Shown here one piece after another: positions 54,630 through 62,209 of a stretch of DNA of 64,000 nt; positions within the stretch are counted from its first letter, which is position 1, and every line of letters starts with the position of its first letter. Origin of the DNA: Lysobacter concretionis Ko07 = DSM 16239 (lineage in GTDB: Bacteria; Pseudomonadota; Gammaproteobacteria; Xanthomonadales; Xanthomonadaceae); contig NZ_AVPS01000003.1 in the NCBI RefSeq assembly GCF_000768345.1, positions 372,001-436,000 of the forward strand, written 5' to 3'. Below the pieces are notes generated by a model, which was not told where the DNA came from, did no database searches, and saw nothing but the letters and a program-made list of their open reading frames with translations. A program made the position numbers and the translations under genes.

Positions 54630-54992
54630 TTATTGATCTTGCTCAGGGTAGCGATGCTTGGGGAAGGCGACAGGTACACGGAACTTAATGCGCGATTCCA
54701 TGCCTTTTGACTCGTTGCTCTTGCCGCCGGCGCTTAGGTTGAGAAGTGAGGCAACGGTGAGTCCGACTCCTGCCTTGGTCTCCGTGCCCGAGTTTGCAAG
54801 GATTGCCACATCAAAATCCACATACTCAATGGCGTGACGTCGGCCTCCGGTAACCAAGCTGCCAGTGTCATCCTTTGTCATCGACGTGTTTATACGGGTC
54901 GTTGATCCGCCCTCTTGCAGCTTCCGCTGTGCATCCTCGATGCCTCCGGAAATCTGAAGGAGAGCTTCTGTGACGAATTCTTTGAGTTCCAT
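54630..54992 (-). CDS. Cassette gene: trypco2-like small protein
   Basis: 120 residues from the ATG at 54992 with GGGGAG upstream. The N-terminal helix MELKEFVTEALLQISGGIED is followed by a beta-rich part: EYVDFDVAILANSGTETKAG, VGLTVASLLNLSAGGKSNES, and SRIKFRVPVAFP. The layout resembles small 'trypsin-co-occurring' (trypco2) and related proteins found with peptidases and conflict systems; that resemblance is by eye. It is the first gene of a two-gene cassette. Confidence 0.6.
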   Translation of the reverse strand: MELKEFVTEALLQISGGIEDAQRKLQEGGSTTRINTSMTKDDTGSLVTGGRRHAIEYVDFDVAILANSGTETKAGVGLTVASLLNLSAGGKSNESKGMESRIKFRVPVAFPKHRYPEQDQ

Positions 54993-55008
54993 GGATCTCC
55001 CCAGAAGC

Positions 55009-55068
55009 ACCTAACGCCGGAATTAAGCCGAGCCACGAAGTGGCTTCGGCTTGAATGACTTGTTAGGC
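55009..55068 (-). other. attC site 2 (60 bp, complete)
   Basis: Cores GCCTAAC (minus, from 55062-55068) and GTTAGGT (minus, from 55009-55015), arms AAGTCATTCAAGCCGA and TCGGCTTAATTCCGGC, with a short GCCACTTCGTGGC central hairpin. Closely resembles class 1 integron cassette sites. Confidence 0.93.
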
Positions 55069-55104
55069 GGTGCTGCTCCGGATGATGGACGAATTTGCCA
55101 AGAA

Positions 55105-55386
55105 TCAGCCCACAACACTGCCGCCAGCCGAGACAGTACCAGATGCGATGTTGTTGATGCCGCCGAAGCCGGAAAGTGAAGAAGCCAGGAGCCACAAGCG
55201 CAGCATGTTGCCGAAGTCAGGCAAGCCGGTGCGAACGCACCCGAGAACCCAGCCGAAGAACGAGCGGCCGAAGCCCGTACAAGCGAAGGCGCAGAGCCAA
55301 GGTGTGCGATGAAGTAACCGGATCCGGCCGACAGGTTGCGATGTGGTGTCCGAAGCAGCGAGCCGCCATGAAATTCTCAACAGCAA
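55105..55386 (-). CDS. Doubtful cassette reading frame
   Basis: This ~320-bp cassette between attC sites 1 and 2 has no compelling gene. The longest minus-strand frame would encode about 93 residues with a hydrophobic, Trp/Gly-rich middle (FGRSFFGWVLGCVRTGLPDF, then MLRLWLLASSLSGFGGINNI), but it needs a TTG start inside attC site 1 and lacks a ribosome site. A plus-strand frame of 80 residues is equally weak. The cassette may be gene-less or carry a decayed gene or an RNA. Confidence 0.3.
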   Translation of the reverse strand: MLLRISWRLAASDTTSQPVGRIRLLHRTPWLCAFACTGFGRSFFGWVLGCVRTGLPDFGNMLRLWLLASSLSGFGGINNIASGTVSAGGSVVG

Positions 55387-55388
55387 CC

Positions 55389-55448
55389 GCCTAACGCCAG
55401 AATTAAGCCGCGCCGCGCAGCGGCGTCGGCTTGAATGAATTGTTAGGC
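55389..55448 (-). other. attC site 1 (60 bp, complete)
   Basis: Cores GCCTAAC (minus, from 55442-55448) and GTTAGGC (minus, from 55389-55395), arms AATTCATTCAAGCCGACG and GCGGCTTAATTCTGGC, centre CCGCTGCGCGGCG. Confidence 0.94.
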
Positions 55449-55757
55449 GCGTCCACGCAAATCTATGGTGCGCCAGCTTGCCTGATCTGACTTTACGAGT
55501 GCTGCCTGCTCCGAATTAAGACCGAAGGCAGCGCTCATATAGACCAGATCTACCTCCTCAGACTCCTCGGCCGAGTTGCCGCGATAGTCCTGAGGTGAAG
55601 AGCGCAACTCGACAAAAGCATCCGTTGCCGAAACATAAATCAGAGTGGCGGTCCAAGTGGGCCTAGCCAGGCTGAACCCCAATGCGACATCAACGACTCG
55701 GTCGAGGTCGAACTCCACGACTTGGCCAGATTTTGCTTTGTACTCGCAGGGCATCAT
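55443..55757 (-). CDS. Cassette gene: 104-residue protein, unknown function
   Basis: First cassette of the array, reading MMPCEYKAKSGQVVEFDLDR, VVDVALGFSLARPTWTATLI, YVSATDAFVELRSSPQDYRG and ending SWRTIDLRGRA. It looks like a compact beta-rich cytoplasmic protein; no family recognised. The stop TAA is supplied by the attC site 1 core (CGC-GCC-TAA-C). The start codon lies 8 bp after a GTTAGGC core, the expected position of a cassette boundary. Confidence 0.65.
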   Translation of the reverse strand: MMPCEYKAKSGQVVEFDLDRVVDVALGFSLARPTWTATLIYVSATDAFVELRSSPQDYRGNSAEESEEVDLVYMSAAFGLNSEQAALVKSDQASWRTIDLRGRA

Positions 55758-55764
55758 GATGCGC

Positions 55765-55771
55765 GCCTAAC
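55765..55771 (-). other. Leading GTTAGGC core (possible attI or attC remnant)
   Basis: On the minus strand GCGTTAGGCGCGC directly precedes the first cassette gene. Sequence further upstream (CTCTAATAAGC) does not form clear attC arms, so this may be the recombination point of a former attI site. No integrase gene accompanies it. Confidence 0.5.
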
Positions 55772-55913
55772 GCTTATTAGAGCCCCTAAGCGAGGCATTA
55801 CGCCGAGTATGCCCGCTTTCCAAGTCGCGTTCAGAGGCCACACTCCAGGCCTTTGCACCGCAATTACAGACTTCGCGAAAAGCCCACTTACAGCGTTACC
55901 CCGCGAGCAAACT

Positions 55914-55957
55914 GGAAAGCGTTACGGCAGCCCCCCACGACCGTAACGCCCCTTTCC
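55914..55957 (-). terminator. Probable terminator of hutU
   Basis: Inverted repeat GGAAAGCGTTACGG / CCGTAACG-CCCCTTTCC with a 13-base loop lies 11 bp past the hutU stop. Confidence 0.6.
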
Positions 55958-55967
55958 ACGTCCGCAC

Positions 55968-57647
55968 TCACACCATCGGCAACTTCAACCCCTTCTCCCG
56001 CGCGCACTCCTTCGCGATCTCATACCCCGCATCCGCATGCCGCATCACGCCGGTCGCGGGGTCGTTCCACAGCACGCGGGCGATGCGCTGGTCGGCGGCC
56101 TCGCTGCCGTCGCAGACGATCACCACGCCGCTGTGCTGCGAGTAGCCCATGCCGACGCCGCCGCCGTGGTGCAGGCTGACCCAGGTCGCGCCGCCGGCGA
56201 CGTTGAGCATGGCGTTGAGCAGCGGCCAGTCGGACACGGCGTCGCTGCCGTCCTTCATCGACTCGGTCTCGCGGTTGGGTGAGGCGACGCTGCCGCTGTC
56301 GAGGTGGTCGCGGCCGATCACGACCGGGGCCTTGAGCTCGCCGTTGCGGACCATCTCGTTGAACGCCAGGCCGAGTTTGTCGCGCAGGCCCAGGCCGACC
56401 CAGCAGATGCGCGCGGGCAGGCCCTGGAATTCGATCCGGTCGCGCGCCATGTCCAGCCAGTTGTGCAGGTGGGCGTCGCCGGGGATCAGTTCCTTGACCT
56501 TGGCGTCGGTCTTGTAGATGTCTTCGGGGTCACCGCTGAGCGCGACCCAGCGGAACGGGCCGATGCCCTTGCAGAACAGCGGACGCACGTAGGCGGGGAC
56601 GAAACCGGGGAAGTCGAACGCGTTCTTGCAGCCGTCGTCGAACGCCATCTGGCGGATGTTGTTGCCGTAGTCGAAGGTCGGGATGCCCTGGGCGTGGAAG
56701 GCGAGCATCGCCTCGACGTGTTTGCGCATGGAGTGCATCGCGGCGTCGCGGATCGCGGCGGGATTGTCGCGCTGGCCTTCCAGCCATTCGGCCACGGTCA
56801 GGCCGATCGGCAGGTAGCCGTGCACGGGGTCGTGGGCGCTGGTCTGGTCGGTGACGGCGTCGGGGCGGACGCCGCGGCGGACCAGTTCGGGCAGGATCAC
56901 CGCGGCGTTGCCGAGCAATGCGATCGACTTGGCTTCGCCGGCCCTGGTGTATTTGTCGATGCGGGCCAGGGCATCGTCGAGGTCGGCGGCCTGCTCGTCG
57001 ACGTAGCGGGTGCGCAGGCGCATGTCGATGCGGCTCTGCTGGCATTCGATGTTGAGGCTGCACGCGCCGGCCAGGCTGGCGGCCAGCGGTTGCGCGCCGC
57101 CCATGCCGCCCAGCCCGGCGGTGAGGATCCAGCGGCCCTTGAGGCTGCCGCCGTAATGCTGCCGGCCCAGCTCCACGAAGGTCTCGTAGGTGCCCTGGAC
57201 GATGCCTTGGCTGCCGATGTAGATCCAGCTGCCGGCAGTCATCTGGCCGTACATCATCAGGCCCTTCCTATCGAGCTCGTTGAAGTGCTCCCAGGTGGCC
57301 CAGTGCGGCACCAGGTTGGAGTTGGCGATCAGCACGCGCGGGGCGTCGGCGTGGGTGCGGAAGATGCCGACCGGCTTGCCGGACTGCACCAGCAGGGTTT
57401 CCTCGTCGGACAGGTTCTTCAGCGACTCGATGATGGCGTCGTAGCTTTCCCAGTCACGCGCGGCGCGGCCGATGCCGCCGTAGACCACCAGCCCGGTCGG
57501 GTCCTCGGCCACCTCGGCATCCAGGTTGTTCTGCAGCATCCGGAACGGCGCTTCGGTCAACCATGATTTGCAGGTGAGCTGGCTGCCACGCGGGGAGCGG
57601 ATGACGCGGCTGGGATCGACACGGGTGTGGGTGACGGGGGCGGACAT
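55968..57647 (-). CDS. hutU: Urocanate hydratase
   Basis: Second enzyme of histidine degradation, converting urocanate to imidazolonepropionate with tightly bound NAD+. The 559 residues match the normal length. Landmarks are [60 protein letters not shown] (NAD-binding region), and YCVGLG-like [14 protein letters not shown], then [20 protein letters not shown] near the C-terminus. hutH is not visible, and hutF and hutI are 4.5-6 kb away, so hutU is separated from the rest. It lies next to the cassette array. Confidence 0.97.
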   Translation of the reverse strand: MSAPVTHTRVDPSRVIRSPRGSQLTCKSWLTEAPFRMLQNNLDAEVAEDPTGLVVYGGIGRAARDWESYDAIIESLKNLSDEETLLVQSGKPVGIFRTHADAPRVLIANSNLVPHWATWEHFNELDRKGLMMYGQMTAGSWIYIGSQGIVQGTYETFVELGRQHYGGSLKGRWILTAGLGGMGGAQPLAASLAGACSLNIECQQSRIDMRLRTRYVDEQAADLDDALARIDKYTRAGEAKSIALLGNAAVILPELVRRGVRPDAVTDQTSAHDPVHGYLPIGLTVAEWLEGQRDNPAAIRDAAMHSMRKHVEAMLAFHAQGIPTFDYGNNIRQMAFDDGCKNAFDFPGFVPAYVRPLFCKGIGPFRWVALSGDPEDIYKTDAKVKELIPGDAHLHNWLDMARDRIEFQGLPARICWVGLGLRDKLGLAFNEMVRNGELKAPVVIGRDHLDSGSVASPNRETESMKDGSDAVSDWPLLNAMLNVAGGATWVSLHHGGGVGMGYSQHSGVVIVCDGSEAADQRIARVLWNDPATGVMRHADAGYEIAKECAREKGLKLPMV

Positions 57648-57744
57648 GGCGACTTCCTGGACGGAAACGGAAAGTCCCGATTATCGCATCGCGCTTGGGG
57701 TGCGGACCCGGGGTCTCCACCCAGCAGTACCGCCCAAGAACAGG

Positions 57745-57769
57745 AACGCCCGGCGGGGTGCCGGGCGTT
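57745..57769 (-). terminator. Intrinsic terminator upstream of hutU
   Basis: A 10-bp stem AACGCCCGGC / GCCGGGCGTT with a 5-base loop ends transcription of the small secreted protein gene, so hutU probably has its own promoter in 57648-57744. Confidence 0.75.
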
Positions 57770-57812
57770 GGTCGGAATGGCGGCGGTCGTAGCGACCTCG
57801 TCATCGCGCCGG

Positions 57813-58202
57813 TCAGTGGATTGCGGGATCCCGCTTGCGCAGGGCATCGGCGATGTCCACCTCGCCGGTTCGCTCCAGATCCGAGCGGCTGTAGACGCGG
57901 CCGCTGGCGCTGACGCAACCGTCGCGGTCCAGCTCGTCGACCCGGTCCACCACGGCGTCCTTGTCCTTGCGCATGGCCCGGTCGGCACGCTCACTGCGGC
58001 TCCGGGTGATGCGGCTGCCGGTGTAACGCAGGCAGTCGCGGCGGGCGTCGGCATCGGCGCGGGCTTCGCTCGGGTTGACGGTGCGCTGGTCGGTCTGCGC
58101 CTGCGTGGTCGTGACCGGGGCGTCCTGGGTCGGCACGGGTTCGGCGGCCTGCACGGCGAGCATCGGCAAGGCCACCAACAGGCCCAACAGCAAGGTTTTC
58201 AT
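57813..58202 (-). CDS. Small secreted protein, unknown function
   Basis: 129 residues. A clear signal peptide (MKTLLLGLLVALPMLAVQAA, cleavage before EPVP) precedes a highly charged mature protein with two Cys (RRDCLRYTG, DRDGCVSASG). GGAG lies upstream of the ATG. The C-terminal SRSDLERTGEVDIADALRKR resembles the repeated 'TonB-plug-like' start of outer-membrane receptors (SxxDLExTGxxxIADALR), an unexpected similarity in so small a protein. It has its own terminator. Confidence 0.72.
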   Translation of the reverse strand: MKTLLLGLLVALPMLAVQAAEPVPTQDAPVTTTQAQTDQRTVNPSEARADADARRDCLRYTGSRITRSRSERADRAMRKDKDAVVDRVDELDRDGCVSASGRVYSRSDLERTGEVDIADALRKRDPAIH

Positions 58203-58342
58203 TGCGGTCTCCAACAGGTTGCGATCCGGAAATCCACCATACGCCCGTGCTTCGTGGCCGGCGGCCGGGCGGAATCGAGCATTCACAACGCTTTCAGGTG
58301 TGCAGCGTTCCGCCTGCAACATCCAGCCATTAGGATGGCCCG

Positions 58343-59629
58343 ATGCATTCATTCAAATCCGCGGCCACGACCGCCCTGCTCGCCTTTTTCACGTTGTTCC
58401 TCGTCGCCTGCACCTCGTTGCCGGCCACGGACACCCGCCCATCCTCCACTGCCGACGCCGCGACCCCGCCGCCCGTGCTGCTGGTCTCGATCGACGGGTT
58501 CCGCGCCGACTACCTGGACCTGGGCATCACCCCGAACCTGGCCCGGCTCACCGTCGAAGGCGTGCAGGCAGAGTGGATGAATCCGTCCTTCCCCAGCCTG
58601 ACCTTCCCGAATCATTACTCCATCGTCACCGGCCTGCGCCCGGACCGTCACGGCATCGTCCACAACTCGATGCAGGACACCGAATTGGGTGGTTTCAGCC
58701 TGGGCAAGCGCGAGGCGGTCAGCGACGGGCGCTGGTGGGACGACGGCCTGCCGGTGTGGGTGAGCGTCGAGACCGCCGGGCTGCCGGCCGCGACCCTGTT
58801 CTGGCCCGGCACCGAGGCGGCCATCGGCGGCGTGCAGGCGACCCGCTGGCTGCCGTTCGACGCCAAGATGCCGGCCGATGCGCGCGTCGACACGGTGCTG
58901 GGCTGGCTGGGCGAACCGGTCGCGACCCGGCCGCGTTTCGCCACGCTGTACTTCGAGGCGCTGGACACGGCCGGTCACACCCACGGCCCGGATTCGCCGG
59001 AAGCGCATGCCGCGATCCGCGAGGTCGATGCGGCGATCGGCCGCTTGCTCGATGGCCTGGACGCGCGCGGGCTGGCGTCGCAGGTCAACCTGGTGGTGGT
59101 GTCGGATCACGGCATGGCGACCGTGGCGCCGGAACAGTACGTGCTGATCGAAGACATGGTCGACCCGGCGGACGCGAAGATGGTGACGGCCGGCCAGTCG
59201 GTCGGATTCGCCCCGAAGCCGGGACGCTCCCAGGCCGCCGAAGCGCAACTGCTCGGCGCGCACGAGCACTATGACTGCTGGCGCAAGGGCGAGCTGCCCG
59301 CGCGCTGGCATTACGGCAGCCACCCGCGGGTGCCGCCGATCGTGTGCCAGATGCACGAAGGCTGGGACGCGATCCGCCGCGCCTGGGCTGCCTCGCGCTC
59401 GACCACCGCGAACCGCGGCTCCCACGGCTTCGACCCGGCGCTGCCGTCGATGCGCGCGATCTTCCTCGCCCGCGGCCCCGCGTTCCGCGAGCACGCCACG
59501 GTGCCCGCGTTCGACAACGTCGACGTGTACCCGCTGCTGATGAAGCTGATCGGCCTGGAACCGGCGGCGAATGACGGCGATGACGACGCAATGGGCACGT
59601 TGAAGGTGGGCGCACCGATGTCGAGGTAA
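58343..59629 (+). CDS. Nucleotide pyrophosphatase/phosphodiesterase lipoprotein (NPP family)
   Basis: 428 residues. Lipoprotein signal with ALLAFFTLFLVACTS (lipidated Cys at residue 23). The alkaline-phosphatase-like core begins VLLVSIDGFRADYLDLGITP (metal Asp) and carries the Thr nucleophile in NPSFPSLTFPNHYSIVTGLR, then HGIVHNSM, YFEALDTAGHTHGPDSPEAH and VVVSDHGMATVAP with metal ligands, and GSHGFDPALPSMRAIFLARG late. This is the Xanthomonas NPP type, which hydrolyses nucleotides and other phosphodiesters in the periplasm. Confidence 0.9.
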   Translation: MHSFKSAATTALLAFFTLFLVACTSLPATDTRPSSTADAATPPPVLLVSIDGFRADYLDLGITPNLARLTVEGVQAEWMNPSFPSLTFPNHYSIVTGLRPDRHGIVHNSMQDTELGGFSLGKREAVSDGRWWDDGLPVWVSVETAGLPAATLFWPGTEAAIGGVQATRWLPFDAKMPADARVDTVLGWLGEPVATRPRFATLYFEALDTAGHTHGPDSPEAHAAIREVDAAIGRLLDGLDARGLASQVNLVVVSDHGMATVAPEQYVLIEDMVDPADAKMVTAGQSVGFAPKPGRSQAAEAQLLGAHEHYDCWRKGELPARWHYGSHPRVPPIVCQMHEGWDAIRRAWAASRSTTANRGSHGFDPALPSMRAIFLARGPAFREHATVPAFDNVDVYPLLMKLIGLEPAANDGDDDAMGTLKVGAPMSR

Positions 59630-59637
59630 GTCGGCGC

Positions 59638-59860
59638 GGAAGCGACGGCTTCTCGCGACGGGATGGCAGGTACAGGTCGCGACTGACATCGCTCCTACGA
59701 AATCCTGACCGGATCCATCACCGTAGGAGCGGCGTAAGCCGCGAACGCGCAGGCAACGCAACCCCTTGATCGCTCCATCATTCGGGCGACAAACGTGCGT
59801 TCGAGCCGGATCTCGGCGGCGAGGTGGTATGTAGAGGTCCCGGCTGAAGCCGCTCCTGCG
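59638..59860. repeat. Cluster of REP units (about four)
   Basis: Units at about 59638-59660 (decayed), 59675-59698, 59722-59745 (starts GTAGGAGCGGCGTAAGCCGC) and 59835-59860 alternate in orientation. They belong to the family seen at 2.0, 17.7 and 20.3 kb. They fill the 343-bp gap between the NPP gene and the Ada-AlkA gene; nothing else is recognisable there. Confidence 0.82.
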
Positions 59861-59972
59861 ACCGAAGGAAGTCCAGCAGGACAAACCCTGACCGGAACCA
59901 CCTGCCGGGGCGCTTCACATTGATGTCCGAATCCGGCGAGTCTGCGTCCAGTTCCGGTGCTAGCCTGCGTCC

Positions 59973-61583
59973 ATGTCCTCGCCCACCGCGTCTGTCATCG
60001 CAAATGCCGCTGCCCCGGCGGATGCCTCGCTGATGCCCGATCCGCGGCTGTGCGAGCAGGCGCGGCTGAGTCGGGACGCACGCTTCGACGGCCTGTTCTT
60101 CACCGCCGTCAGCAGCACCGGGATCTATTGCCGGCCGGTGTGTCCAGCGCCGGTGCCGAAGCGGGAGAACGTCCGCTATTACCGCAACGCCGCGGCGGCG
60201 GAATCGGCCGGCTTCCGGCCCTGCCTGCGATGCCGGCCCGAGCTGTCGCCCGGTGACGGCGACGGCAACCGGGGCGATGCGACGCTCGCCCGCGCGCTCA
60301 AGCTGATCGAACAGGGCGCACTGGCCGATGCGCCGCTGGCGGCCCTGGCCGCACGGGTCGGGCTGGGGGAGCGCCAGTTGCGGCGGTTGTTCGTCGACCG
60401 CCTCGGTGCGGCCCCGCTGGGCGTGCACGGCACCCGCCGGTTGCTGTTCGCCAAGCAGTTGCTGACCGAAACCACGCTGCCGATCACCGAGGTCGCGATG
60501 GCGGCCGGGTTCGGCAGCCTGCGTCGCTTCAACACCACGTTCCGGGAGGCCTACCGGATGGCTCCGCGCGAGCTGCGCAAGCTTCCGCATGACCACGACA
60601 ACAGCAACGAACACCAGGTACTGACCTTGCGGCTGGGCTACCGCCCGCCATACGACTTCGCGTCGATGCTCGCGTTCCTCGGCACCCGCGCGCTGCCCGG
60701 CGTGGAAGCGGTCGACGGCGACAGTTATGCGCGGGTGATCGCGCCGCCTGACGACACCCCGCTGGCGCCACCGGGCTGGCTGCGGATCAGCGCCTGGCCG
60801 GGCGACGCCCACGCGTTGCGGCTGCAGGTTCACGGCGTGGGTTCGACGCGGCTGCTGTCGATCGTCGCGCGGCTGCGGCGGATGTTCGATCTGGACGCCG
60901 ACCCGCAGACCATCGCCGCCACGTTGTCGGCCGATCCGAAGCTGCGGCCCTTGCTGCAGAAGCGTCCCGGCCTGCGCCTGCCCAGCGGCTGGGACGGTTT
61001 CGAGATCGCGGTGCGCGCGGTGCTCGGCCAGCAGGTCAGCGTGGCCGCGGCGCGCACGCTGGCCACGCGCCTGGCGCACCGCTACGGGCAGCCGCTGGAG
61101 ACGCCGTTCGCGCCGGGACTGGAGCACGTCTTCCCGACTCCCGCGGCCTTGGCCGATGCCGACCTGTCCACGATCGGCGTGACCCGTGCGCGTGCCGAAA
61201 CGATCCGCCACCTGGCCCGCGCGCTGCTCGACGGCCGGGTCGACTTCCGGCCCGAACGCACGCTGGAGGATTTCGTCGCGCGCTGGGTCGCGCTGCCGGG
61301 GATCGGTCCGTGGACCGCGCACTACATCGCGATGCGCGCGCTCGGCCATCCCGATGCGTTCCCGGCCGAGGACCTGATCCTGCGCCGCGTCGCCAGCGAT
61401 GACGCGACACCGTTGAGCGCGCGCAAGCTGCTCGCGCGCGCCGAGGCCTGGCGTCCGTGGCGCGCGTACTCGGTGATCCACCTGTGGCGCGACACCGTGC
61501 CCGAGCCGGCAGCGCCGCAGCCGAAAGCAGCCCAGCCGACACCTGCCAGACCACGTCCCCGCCCGACGCGGACGAACGGTTGA
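59973..61583 (+). CDS. Ada-AlkA fusion: alkylation-responsive regulator and 3-methyladenine DNA glycosylase II
   Basis: 536 residues. Residues ~25-95 are the Ada zinc/methyl-phosphotriester module with GIYCRPVCPAPVPKREN (Cys53, Cys57) and FRPCLRCRPE (Cys84, Cys87). Residues ~105-190 are an AraC-type helix-turn-helix (LAARVGLGERQLRRLFVDRL). Residues ~205-500 are AlkA: the N-terminal TBP-like domain, then the helix-hairpin-helix LPGIGPWTAHYIAMRALGHP and catalytic Asp in FPAEDLILRR. The tail is Pro/Arg-rich. The methyltransferase domain of Ada is absent and is encoded by the next gene. Confidence 0.92.
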   Translation: MSSPTASVIANAAAPADASLMPDPRLCEQARLSRDARFDGLFFTAVSSTGIYCRPVCPAPVPKRENVRYYRNAAAAESAGFRPCLRCRPELSPGDGDGNRGDATLARALKLIEQGALADAPLAALAARVGLGERQLRRLFVDRLGAAPLGVHGTRRLLFAKQLLTETTLPITEVAMAAGFGSLRRFNTTFREAYRMAPRELRKLPHDHDNSNEHQVLTLRLGYRPPYDFASMLAFLGTRALPGVEAVDGDSYARVIAPPDDTPLAPPGWLRISAWPGDAHALRLQVHGVGSTRLLSIVARLRRMFDLDADPQTIAATLSADPKLRPLLQKRPGLRLPSGWDGFEIAVRAVLGQQVSVAAARTLATRLAHRYGQPLETPFAPGLEHVFPTPAALADADLSTIGVTRARAETIRHLARALLDGRVDFRPERTLEDFVARWVALPGIGPWTAHYIAMRALGHPDAFPAEDLILRRVASDDATPLSARKLLARAEAWRPWRAYSVIHLWRDTVPEPAAPQPKAAQPTPARPRPRPTRTNG

Positions 61584-61608
61584 ACACGACCGAACCCGGA
61601 GGCACCCC

Positions 61609-62124
61609 ATGACCACCTACACCACCATCGATAGCCCGGTCGGCCCGCTGTTGCTGGCCGCCGATGACGACGGCCTGCGACTGGTCGAGTTCCAGCAATC
61701 GCGCCACCGCATCAAGCGCACCGACGACTGGGCGGAAGGCGGGCACGCGGTATTCGATGCGACGCGCGCACAGCTGGACGAATACTTCCGCGGCGAGCGC
61801 AAGCACTTCGACCTGCCGCTGGCACCGCGCGGCACGCAGTTCCAGCGTGACGTCTGGTTCGCCCTGGCGACGATTCTGTACGGCGAGACCGTCAGCTACG
61901 CGCAACTCGCCGGCCGCGTCGGCCGGCCGTCCGCGATGCGCGCGGTCGGTGCCGCCAACGGCCGCAACCCGCTGCCGATCGTGCTGCCCTGCCACCGCGT
62001 GATCGGCGCCGACGGCAGCCTGACCGGCTTCGGCGGCGGCCTGCCGACCAAGCAGTTCCTGCTGGAGCTGGAAGGTGCGTTGCCGCGGTCCGACCTGTTC
62101 GTGACCGGGTCGCTGCCGTTGTAG
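61609..62124 (+). CDS. ogt: Methylated-DNA--protein-cysteine methyltransferase
   Basis: Suicide repair protein that transfers the methyl group from O6-methylguanine or O4-methylthymine to its own cysteine. 171 residues. The active site is LPIVLPCHRVIGADGSLTGF with Cys128, preceded by the helix-turn-helix GETVSYAQLAGRVGRPSAMR and RAVGAANGRNPL. The N-terminal ~70 residues are the RNase-H-like domain. It follows the Ada-AlkA gene by 25 bp on the same strand, so the two are one alkylation-repair operon. Confidence 0.95.
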   Translation: MTTYTTIDSPVGPLLLAADDDGLRLVEFQQSRHRIKRTDDWAEGGHAVFDATRAQLDEYFRGERKHFDLPLAPRGTQFQRDVWFALATILYGETVSYAQLAGRVGRPSAMRAVGAANGRNPLPIVLPCHRVIGADGSLTGFGGGLPTKQFLLELEGALPRSDLFVTGSLPL

Positions 62125-62209
62125 GAATGCGGAGGCTTGCGTCCCGAAGTCAGTCGCGACCGACCGGACGCGCGCGACGATGTCCAGCTCGCGGCCCACA
62201 TCGCGCCGC

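Larger units (their letters stand above)
53713..55771 (-). mobile_element. Integron cassette array without integrase (CALIN)
   Basis: Five attC-like sites and a sixth solitary core (detailed separately) bound small cassettes, all oriented with reading direction on the minus strand. The sites have the canonical minus-strand layout YCTAACAATTCRTTCAAGCC ... GGCTTAAYTC-x-x-GCGTTAG. No integron integrase gene occurs in the window, so this is a CALIN or a degenerate chromosomal array. It lies between hutU and a toxin-antitoxin pair rather than next to ilvD, where Xanthomonas integrons usually sit. Base composition is visibly lower in GC than the flanks. Confidence 0.85.

Noticed and set aside
53713-55771. 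A complete integron with integrase
   Set aside because: No tyrosine recombinase reading frame exists anywhere in the window; only attC sites and cassettes are visible.
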